Source of the DNA: Chitinophagales bacterium
GTDB lineage: Bacteria; Bacteroidota; Bacteroidia; Chitinophagales; JADIYW01
Assembly (NCBI GenBank): GCA_019694955.1
Contig: JAIBAX010000015.1
Coordinates: forward strand, 17,096 to 81,095
Direction of reading: 5' to 3'
Length of the DNA stretch: 64,000 nt
The position numbers were made by a program, and so were the translations under genes. Positions 57,398-64,000 of the stretch are shown in pieces (positions within the stretch are counted from its first letter, which is position 1; each line of letters opens with the position of its first letter). The notes under the pieces are model-generated. The model was not told where the DNA came from, did not search any database, and saw only the letters and a list, made by a program, of their open reading frames with translations.

Positions 57398-58584
57398 GTT
57401 TAGATGTTAGATTTTAAATTCAAAATTCAAAATTAAGGATTGTTTCGACTGGATGTTGTTGAATTGACTACCCAATTCAAGAGAAATGTAACATTCATTC
57501 ATTCATTTTTAACCGCAAAGATGCAAAGGATACGCCAAGTCCCGTCCAATTAGTTGGGAACAGAGATTTCTTGGTAGAAACTTGGTCATTTATCATTTTA
57601 AATTTATAATTCAAAATTAAAGATTATCGATTGTTTCGACTGGACTAGCGGACATTTATAATTTATAATTTTTAATTCAAAATTATAGATTATTTCTGTT
57701 CGCTTTGCATTTAGTTTCGACTGACTGGGCAGCACTTTAAAGCCAGTGCTTAATTTTAAATACAATGTTATTGCATGATGCAACTATTTACAAAAGTACA
57801 TGCCTTTTTTAACCGCAAAGACGCAAGTGATACGCCACGTCCCGTCCAATTAGTTGGGAGCAGAGATTTTTTTTGTGGTAATTTGATCATTTATAATTTT
57901 AAATTTTAAATGCAAAATTAAAGATTATCGATTGTTTAGGCTGGATGAGTAGGATTTTAAATTCAATGTTGTTGAATTGAGCAGTTATTTCAAAAGAAAT
58001 GTAATATTCATGAATTTTTAACCGCTAAGATGCAAAGGATACGCCACGTCCCGACCAATTAGTCAGGAACAAAGATTTCTTGGTATTAACTTGGTCATTT
58101 ATAATTTAAAATCTTTAATTCAAAATTAAAGATTAAAGATTTTTTCGACTGATTGAATAGTATTTATATTAAACGTAATTCTTAATTCAATGTAGTAGAA
58201 TTAAGCAACTATTTTGAAAAGAATATGTTGTTCATTCATTTTTAACCGCTAAGATGCAAAGGATACACCACGTCCCGACCAATTAGTCGGGAACAAAGAT
58301 TTCTTGGTAGAAACTTGGTCATTTATAATTTTTAATTCAAAATTATAGATTAAAGATTGTTTCGACTGGATGAGTAGGATTTTCTTGATCATTTATAATT
58401 TTAAATTTTAAATGCAAAATTAAAGATTATCGATTGTTTCGAATGGACTAGCGAACATTTATAATTTAAAATTTTTAATTCAAAATTTTAAATTGTCCTG
58501 CATGAGTGGGTGAAGCGATACCGTGTATAAGCGGAACACACGACCCAACCGATAGGGCGGGGCATGCCCATGTGTATAATTGTT
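57398..58584. repeat. Non-coding stretch with four degenerate direct repeats
   Basis: This stretch has no credible ORF. Four copies of a 200-300-bp unit have their cores near 57511, 57811, 58020 and 58244. The core starts AACCGC(A/T)AAGATGCAAAGG, continues ATACGCCACGTCCCG, and contains a hairpin formed by TCCCGAC and GTCGGGA around CAATTA. It is followed by a TTCTTGGTAGAAACTTGGTC motif and an AT-rich tail repeating TTTATAATTTTAAATT and ATTCAAAATTAAAGATT, then TTGTTTCGACTGGA. Each copy also has a TTGAATTGA-containing lead-in. Copies 3 and 4 are closest to one another. Confidence 0.85.
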
Positions 58585-58615
58585 TTTGTACCTTCTAAAT
58601 AAAATTGTAATTTTG
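58585..58615 (+). promoter_or_regulatory. Bacteroidota promoter for the M43 protease gene
   Basis: TTTG at 58585-58588, exactly 19 bases, then TAATTTTG at 58608-58615: a perfect match to the Bacteroidota -33/-7 consensus TTTG-N19-TAnnTTTG. The gene start is 13 bases further on, implying a very short leader. Confidence 0.8.
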
Positions 58616-58628
58616 TGGTAAACTTTTT

Positions 58629-60536
58629 ATGATGAAAATCTTTTTTACAACTTTTTTGTCCATGATTCTATCCGTAGGATTGATGGCGCAAGCATCGCAT
58701 CGTACTTGTGGAACTATGGATGTTCATGAGCAAATGCTGAAAAATAACCCTTCTTATGTTGCGGAGCGTGAGAAAATTGAAGAACAAACGCAACAGTTTG
58801 CCGTAAGGTATGATGCAGAAAGAAAATTGACCGTTATAACTATTCCGGTAGTTTTTCATGTGGTATATAAAACGACGGCACAAAATGTGAGCGACCAGCA
58901 AATATTTGACCAATTGGATGTCTTGAATAAGGATTATAGAAAGACCAACACTGATGTTTCCATTCTGCCTACGGCTTTTTCGGGATTGGCGACGGATTGT
59001 GAAATTCAATTTTGTCTTGCAAAGAGAGATCCGAGTGGAAATGCAACAACCGGTATTACCAGAACGCAAACCACTGTAACCTCATTTGTACAAGACAATA
59101 AAGTAAAGTTTAATTCTAGTGGCGGCAAAGATGCTTGGGATAGGAATAGCTACCTAAATATTTGGGTTTGTAATTTAGGTGACGATTTATTGGGGTATGC
59201 TCAATTTCCCGGATTAGCCGCAAATACTGATGGGGTGGTATTATTGTATTCTTCTTTGCCTGGTGGTAGCGCCGCACCATATAATCAAGGTAGGACTGCT
59301 ACGCATGAAGTAGGGCATTGGTTGAATTTGTACCATATTTGGGGTGATGATGGCAGCGCATGTACAGGTTCTGATTTGGTAGCAGATACACCCAATCAAG
59401 CGGATGCAAGTTCCGGATGTCCATCATTTCCGCAGGTTTCCTGTTCAAACGGACCGAATGGCGATTTGTTTTACAATTATATGGACTATACCAACGATGC
59501 CTGTATGGTAATGTTTACCAGCGGACAAAAGACGAGGATGCAGGCACTTTTTGGCACAGGCGGGGCACGTGTTAGCATATTGTCCTCTAATGGTTGTGTC
59601 GCGCCAGGTGGCACGTGTAGTGTGCCTACCGGTATTCTTGTAAATCCTTCTATTACTACTGCTACGGTTAGTTGGGGTTCTGTAGGTGCTGCCAATTCTT
59701 ATAATGTGCAATATCAAATTTCTGGTGGGGCGGTTCAGACCGTTAATACGGCATCAACTTCCGTTACGCTAACAGGATTAACACCTTCTTCTTCCTATAC
59801 TGTGGCAGTACAAGCCGTTTGTGGTGCAACTTCCAGTAGTTATAGTGCAACAACGAGTTTCCAAACTTTAGCAGCACCTTGTTCAGATAGTTATGAGCCC
59901 AATGAATTTAGGGTGAAAGCAAAGGTGATTTCTGCAAATACAGATATAAAAGCTAATATAGGCAGTAGTATCGACAGAGATTGGTTTGCATTTGTTAATA
60001 CTCCTAATCAGAAAAATATCCAAATTACCCTGACCAATCTTCCGAACGACTATAATATTTATTTGTATAATGCTGCCGGTGTATTATTATCAAAATCTAC
60101 CAATGGTGGCCTTTCTAATGAAACCATTAATTTCAACACAACTGTTGTTGGAACATATTTTGTGCGGGTTACAGGAAGAACAGGATTTTTTAATAGCACA
60201 GTTTGCTATACTTTGCGTGCAAACATCAGTGCTTCAAATTTCAGAGAGTTGCCGGAGAATCGTATTACCTATGAAGATTTGGTATCAGAATTTAATGTGT
60301 TCCCCAATCCTAATAATGGCGAATTTACCGTTACTTTTAACTCAGATAATAATTACGAAGCAACTTTGAAGGTTTATGATTTGACAGGTAGGGAAGTGTT
60401 TGCCAAAGCCTTAAACGTAGAAGAATATGTTAATCAAACCAATATTCAACTGAACAATTTAGAAACCGGGGTTTACTTGATTGAGTTAAGCGATGGAAAT
60501 ACACGAAGTGTTAAAAAAGTGATGATTTCAAAATAA
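58629..60536 (+). CDS. M43-family metalloprotease with FN3, PPC-like and T9SS domains
   Basis: This 635-residue protein has a signal peptide (about 1-20, ending GLMAQ), a propeptide, then a pappalysin-type (M43) zinc protease with HEVGHWLNLYH (HExxHxxxxxH at residues 226-236) and Met-turn-like YNYMDYTNDACMVMF. This is followed by an FN3 domain (about 335-415, PTGILVNPSITTATVSW), a PPC-type beta domain (about 425-530, DSYEPNEFRVKAKVI), and a type A T9SS sorting domain (FPNPNNGEFTVTF). It should be secreted and cell-surface bound. The family degrades extracellular proteins such as gelatin or insulin-like binding proteins. ATGs at 58629 and 58632 are equivalent starts. Confidence 0.93.
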   Translation: MMKIFFTTFLSMILSVGLMAQASHRTCGTMDVHEQMLKNNPSYVAEREKIEEQTQQFAVRYDAERKLTVITIPVVFHVVYKTTAQNVSDQQIFDQLDVLNKDYRKTNTDVSILPTAFSGLATDCEIQFCLAKRDPSGNATTGITRTQTTVTSFVQDNKVKFNSSGGKDAWDRNSYLNIWVCNLGDDLLGYAQFPGLAANTDGVVLLYSSLPGGSAAPYNQGRTATHEVGHWLNLYHIWGDDGSACTGSDLVADTPNQADASSGCPSFPQVSCSNGPNGDLFYNYMDYTNDACMVMFTSGQKTRMQALFGTGGARVSILSSNGCVAPGGTCSVPTGILVNPSITTATVSWGSVGAANSYNVQYQISGGAVQTVNTASTSVTLTGLTPSSSYTVAVQAVCGATSSSYSATTSFQTLAAPCSDSYEPNEFRVKAKVISANTDIKANIGSSIDRDWFAFVNTPNQKNIQITLTNLPNDYNIYLYNAAGVLLSKSTNGGLSNETINFNTTVVGTYFVRVTGRTGFFNSTVCYTLRANISASNFRELPENRITYEDLVSEFNVFPNPNNGEFTVTFNSDNNYEATLKVYDLTGREVFAKALNVEEYVNQTNIQLNNLETGVYLIELSDGNTRSVKKVMISK

Positions 60537-60556
60537 CCACCACAATAAGTTTTAGG

Positions 60557-60590
60557 AAGTGCGCACAAGAAATTGATGCGCACTTTTTAT
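60557..60590 (+). terminator. Rho-independent terminator of the M43 protease gene
   Basis: Nine-base arms AAGTGCGCA and TGCGCACTT around an 11-base loop run into a T tract, 21 bases past the stop. Confidence 0.88.
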
Positions 60591-60755
60591 TTACATTATT
60601 TAAGACTTACACTTGAATTTTATGTCTTACTTTTATTTAAATAATAAGGTGATTTATAAAGTATGCCACTGGTGTTCTAGTGAAGACACCAGAACAAGGA
60701 ATTTGGTTTTATTACCGGGCTATTTTATAATTACTTTTGTGATAAATATGATGTT

Positions 60756-61670
60756 ATGAAGTCAATATTATGCCTATTTATGTTATTTGGTTGGTGTGTC
60801 CATTCCTTTTCGCAGGATTTGAATGCTGCCAAAACAGCCTTTCAAAATCAAGATTATGCACAAGCAATTTCGCTTTACAATGCCTATTTAGATCAGGTTG
60901 GTGAAGATACGTTAGGAAAAGGTGTGGAATTGGCAGAAGCTTATAATGGTTTGGGTGTTTCAATGGTTTTGACGGGGTTGTATGAGGCAGCAATACCATA
61001 TTTGTTGAAGGCCTTGACGTTGAATTTTTCTGTTCCCAATCAAACCAATTTAAACCTTGCTAAAGCCTATTTCCAAACCCACCAGCCGGACAAAGGATTT
61101 ATATGTTTGAACAATGCTGTTGATAATGGTTTTGTCAACCTCCAGAAATTAAATGATAAGGAATTTGATGATGTTCGGGATAGTACCGCATTTTCTGCTA
61201 TAAAAGATAAAATTATGCAGCGCATATACCCCTGTTTAAGTGATTCTAGTTACAATAAGTTTGATTTTTGGGTAGGCGATTGGGAGGTGTTTGTGAATGA
61301 TCAGAAAGTAGGAGATAGCCATATAACGAAGGAAGATGGTGGTTGTGCCATACATGAGTATTATAGTACGAAACCAAATCCTTATTCGGGACATAGTATT
61401 AACTATTATAATCCAATGGATAAGAAATGGCATCAGAATTGGGTGGGGTCGAGTGGTGATGTTTCGCATTTTGTAGAAATAAGTAGTGGGTATGGCGTTA
61501 TGGATTTTATGGCAGATAATTTAGATGTTTCAGGGCAAATAAAAAAGACTCGGATGACATTTACATACGATGTTGTGCAAGGTACCGTCCGGCAGTATAT
61601 TCAGGATTCAAGGGATGGTGGAATTACTTGGACAGCAGTATTTGATGGGGAGTATAGAGTGAAAGAATGA
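60756..61670 (+). CDS. TPR protein with C-terminal DUF1579-like domain
   Basis: This 304-residue protein has a signal peptide (about 1-20, ending HSFSQ), TPR-like helix pairs (about 23-160: AAKTAFQNQDYAQAISLYNAYL, AEAYNGLGVSMVLTGLYEAAIPYLLKAL, NLAKAYFQTHQPDKGFICL), then a beta domain opening FDFWVGDWEVFV (about 172) with ITKEDGGCAIHEYYST and HQNWVGSSGDVSHF. The latter half resembles DUF1579-like lipocalin-type domains. Probably periplasmic, function unknown. Its stop is 121 bases before the first CRISPR repeat; there is no reason to link it to CRISPR. Confidence 0.78.
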   Translation: MKSILCLFMLFGWCVHSFSQDLNAAKTAFQNQDYAQAISLYNAYLDQVGEDTLGKGVELAEAYNGLGVSMVLTGLYEAAIPYLLKALTLNFSVPNQTNLNLAKAYFQTHQPDKGFICLNNAVDNGFVNLQKLNDKEFDDVRDSTAFSAIKDKIMQRIYPCLSDSSYNKFDFWVGDWEVFVNDQKVGDSHITKEDGGCAIHEYYSTKPNPYSGHSINYYNPMDKKWHQNWVGSSGDVSHFVEISSGYGVMDFMADNLDVSGQIKKTRMTFTYDVVQGTVRQYIQDSRDGGITWTAVFDGEYRVKE

Positions 61671-61791
61671 TGTGAAGGCTTTGGGAGGGATTTCACCCAT
61701 TTTTTCTATTGACACCTTTGTGTTCTCACTGCCTTCTTTGAGCAGCTTTGTGATACAATATTTGGAGGATTTTATGGAGTGGCTTTTCCGA
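61671..61791. other. Region flanking the left end of the CRISPR locus
   Basis: This 121-bp non-coding segment lies between the TPR gene and the first repeat. On the minus strand it holds three CACAAAG/CTCAAAG-type words at about 15-bp spacing, which resemble the GCAAAG words of the repeats at 57.5-58.3 kb. As the array is probably read leftwards, this is expected to be the trailer side, not the leader. Confidence 0.5.
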
Positions 61792-62668
61792 TTTTCAATT
61801 CCAATATGGTACGATTAAGAGAATACAAGAATTAAAAGGTGCAATTATTGCTCAATAGTTTCAATTCCAATATGGTGCGATTAAGAGGCCAACACGTCAG
61901 GTATTAAGTGCCGTTGCTAAGTAGTTTCAATTCCAATATGGTGCGATTTAGAGTTTGATAAATTCTAAATATACAAACATGATACAAGGTTTCAATTCCA
62001 ATATGGTGCGATTAAGAGCATCAATGCCAAAGCATATTTACCTGCAAGACTAGTTTCAATTCCAATATGGTGCGATTAAGAGTCTTGACGAACTCCAAGT
62101 GGTGCAACTACTAATACGTTTCAATTCCAATATGGTGCGATTAAGAGGTTAGGCTATTCTGCTGAATATAGTGATGAAATATGATGTTTCAATTCCAATA
62201 TGGTGCGATTAAGAGTTTGTTTCTTTGGTGAACCACCTTTGCCGGCACAAGTTTCAATTCCAATATGGTGCGATTAAGAGCAGGGAAGTATTAATTGCTT
62301 GTGGTGCGCCACATATTCGTTTCAATTCCAATATGGTGCGATTAAGAGCAATTACAAAACACTCATCAAGGATGATGTAATACGTTTCAATTCCAATATG
62401 GTGCGATTAAGAGCGTTTATCAGCCTTTATGATATCATCCTTCGTCTCTGTTTCAATTCCAATATGGTGCGATTAAGAGCGACTAGGTATTTGTTGACTT
62501 AACAGATCCTGATGAAGTTTCAATTCCATTTTGGTACGATTAAGAGAAACACCAATCAAAATCGTGCAATATACACAGCTAAGTTTCAATTCCAATATGG
62601 TACGATTAAGGGCCAGCATGATGCTAGGCTATAGAGATTTTTTAATTCCACACTGGTTTTGTTAAACT
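61792..62668 (-). CRISPR. CRISPR array 1 (leader-distal part)
   Basis: Thirteen 30-bp repeats start at 61792, 61858, 61924, 61989, 62053, 62118, 62186, 62251, 62319, 62384, 62450, 62517 and 62583, with 12 spacers of about 34-38 bases; a decayed fourteenth repeat lies at about 62639-62668 after a short 26-base spacer. Plus-strand repeats read GTTTCAATTCC...ATTAAGAG, with GTGCG in the body of the array and GTACG in the first and last two. Read on the minus strand the repeat ends ATTGAAAC, the 5'-handle sequence of type I-B and type III crRNAs, so transcription is taken as leftward. The first repeat has T for G at its left end, and repeats 12 and 13 have ATTTTGG and AAGGG variants. Confidence 0.97.
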
Positions 62669-63146
62669 TTTTAATAACATTTTAAAACAATTGAATTATG
62701 AAAACAAAAAAAGCGAAAAAATATTTTATTACCCTTAACGTCGAGCAACGGAATCTAAATGGGCAAACCTCGATTAAGTCCCAGTTTCAATTTAAAGCAT
62801 TTAAGGCCTCTTTCGGCCTCTTAATCTTTATTCGTTACAATAAACGTATTAATTGTCGTATTACCCGATTAAGACGGATGGTGTTTCGTTTTTGTAAGTA
62901 TCCTTTTATTGCAATAATTCCACTTCTCACCAAAGATACGTCAACGATTGTAAATCTATTCCAATAACTGTACGTTTCGAATTTATGCTGGAGAAATGAC
63001 ATGCTGCCAATAAATAAAATAAAAAGCGACGTTTTCGAGCATGTTTTTGCCTAAAGGGTAAAAATATGTGAAGTAAACCATCCGGCTCAAAGTCGAGCAA
63101 GAACCGTACTGAAATTACAGATAGCGAATTTACCATCATTCTAAAT
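62669..63146. other. Island between the two CRISPR stretches
   Basis: This 478-bp segment has no repeats of full length. Short stretches match the repeat ends: CGATTAAG at 62770, GTTTCAATT at 62784, CTCTTAATC at 62818 and CGATTAAG at 62866. It could be an insertion, the leader of array 1 with decayed repeats, or an older array that has eroded. It contains one small ORF (62698-62967). Confidence 0.6.
62698..62967 (+). CDS. Small basic hypothetical protein in the CRISPR island
   Basis: This 89-residue ORF starts MKTKKAKKYFITLNVEQ and carries many Lys and Arg residues with two hydrophobic patches (FGLLIFIRY and PFIAIIPLL). I recognise no family. It is antisense to the presumed direction of crRNA transcription. 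The upstream DNA is AT-rich with no clear promoter. It may be a chance ORF in a non-coding island. Confidence 0.25.
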   Translation: MKTKKAKKYFITLNVEQRNLNGQTSIKSQFQFKAFKASFGLLIFIRYNKRINCRITRLRRMVFRFCKYPFIAIIPLLTKDTSTIVNLFQ

Positions 63147-64000
63147 GTTTCAATTCCAATATGGTGCGATTAAGAGTTCAAGATGAAGTAGAAAAAGGAG
63201 TTCGGTAAAGACGTTTCAATTCCAATATGGTGCGATTAAGAGCAGCTGTTTTAGTAGTTGTTTTTTCTTTAAAGAAGTTTCAATTCCAATATGGTGCAAT
63301 TAAGAGAACTAATTTATGAAAAAAGCGATAACACAGAGCAAAGTTTCAATTCCAATATGGTACGATTAAGAGAAGCATTAGTACTACTATTTAACTTCGT
63401 GCTGTGGGTTTCAATTCCAATATGGTACGATTAAGAGAAGAGACAAGCAAATGAAAAACAAAGCCCCCACCGAGTTTCAATTCCAATATGGTACGATTAA
63501 GAGCATGTTAAAAATTTTAAGATAATTAATTGATAATGTTGTTTCAATTCCAATATGGTACGATTAAGAGCCGTTACCTATCGAAGAGGGTAGTTTACTC
63601 GATTATAGTTTCAATTCCAATATGGTACGATTAAGAGGATTCGACTTTGCAATTCCCGATTTCGCCCAAATGTTTCAATTCCAATATGGTACGATTAAGA
63701 GGATAGGTATGGGGAATGTTCCGGGTTTTGGGTAAATGGGTTTCAATTCCAATATGGTACGATTAAGAGCAAATTTTTTCTCACGTCTGCGGAAATAGAT
63801 AATAAGTTTCAATTCCAATATGGTACGATTAAGAGAGTATAGCGAATGCAAAGGCTCAATATAACCTATACTAGTTTCAATTCCAATATGGTACGATTAA
63901 GAGTTACTAAGTCCGGCAACTACGGCAGATTTATATATGTTTCAATTCCAATATGGTACGATTAAGAGGAGAAGACATGGGAGCTATCAAAGAGACTAAC
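63147..64000 (-). CRISPR. CRISPR array 2 (leader-proximal part, runs off the window)
   Basis: Thirteen repeats start at 63147, 63213, 63277, 63343, 63408, 63474, 63541, 63608, 63672, 63740, 63806, 63874 and 63939, with 12 complete spacers of about 34-38 bases and a partial one to base 64000. Repeats at 63147 and 63213 carry GTGCG and that at 63277 GTGCA, while all from 63343 rightwards carry GTACG. Orientation by the ATTGAAAC handle is minus, so the leader and newest spacers are expected to the right. No cas genes are in the window. Confidence 0.97.

Noticed and set aside
60756..61670. TPR/DUF1579-like gene as a CRISPR accessory gene
   Set aside because: It has a signal peptide and sits on the presumed trailer side of the array, so adjacency is not evidence of a link.
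62299..62502. 67-residue ORF in CRISPR array 1
   Set aside because: It consists of translated repeats and spacers, so it is not a gene.
62818..62826. CTCTTAATC in the island as a possible tracrRNA anti-repeat
   Set aside because: Only nine bases match the reverse complement of the repeat, and 30-bp repeats ending ATTGAAAC belong to type I or III systems that do not use tracrRNA.

Overview
The window is AT-rich chromosome from a member of the Bacteroidota, most likely a Chitinophaga/Saprospira-type or related lineage. The evidence is seven genes for proteins with type IX secretion (T9SS) C-terminal sorting domains, a porX-type T9SS regulator, the Bacteroidota-specific lpxC-fabZ fusion, very few Shine-Dalgarno sequences, a TTTG-N19-TAATTTTG promoter, and dense lipoprotein and surface-protein content. 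I saw no rRNA, tRNA or cas genes.

Layout. 0-7 kb: the 3' end of a T9SS substrate, clpB, a two-gene arginine deiminase/amidinotransferase operon, and a GH10 xylanase lipoprotein whose 5' end lies in a small tandem duplication. 7-11.7 kb: a metallophosphoesterase/glycosyltransferase pair, an EEP nuclease-fold/HD-domain operon, and a monoacylglycerol-lipase-like hydrolase. 11.7-19 kb, accessory flavour: a large SF1 helicase fused to a PD-(D/E)XK nuclease, a RelE/ParE toxin-antitoxin pair, a START protein, a PDZ-T9SS protein, and a class II Fic protein whose start codon is the last unit of a five-copy 12-bp tandem repeat. 19-35.7 kb: phosphatase, MFS transporter with a PaiB-like protein, TPR membrane protein, desaturase, fadI-fadJ beta-oxidation operon, an ORF6N gene bracketed by hairpins, SIMPL and SDR genes, an acyltransferase/lipase pair, an unrecognised beta-repeat protein, and an MBL hydrolase.

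37-50.7 kb is a surface-protein region: two LRR T9SS paralogues, at 37.3 and 48.2 kb, and a tandem pair of roughly 1030-residue gliding-type (CHU_C) proteins that share a 254-bp identical block. The second LRR gene lies between tsaE (with ald) and porX. 52.3-57.4 kb is the lipid A operon: HD protein, lpxD, lpxC-fabZ, lpxA and an ABC ATPase. 57.4-58.6 kb is non-coding and made of four degenerate copies of a 200-300-bp repeat. An M43 metalloprotease and a TPR/DUF1579-like protein follow.

61.8-64.0 kb holds two stretches of CRISPR repeats (13 plus one decayed, and 13 running off the end), separated by a 0.48-kb island. The 30-bp repeat, read on the minus strand, ends in ATTGAAAC, typical of type I-B or type III arrays, so the leader and cas genes probably lie beyond the right edge.

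Several palindrome families recur: a CAACCTCGAGGGTTG family near 5.6, 10.7 and 35.6 kb, and a GGTGGTCGCA hairpin family around the ORF6N gene. The ORF6N cassette, the Fic tandem repeat and the split CRISPR locus are the best candidates for something undescribed.
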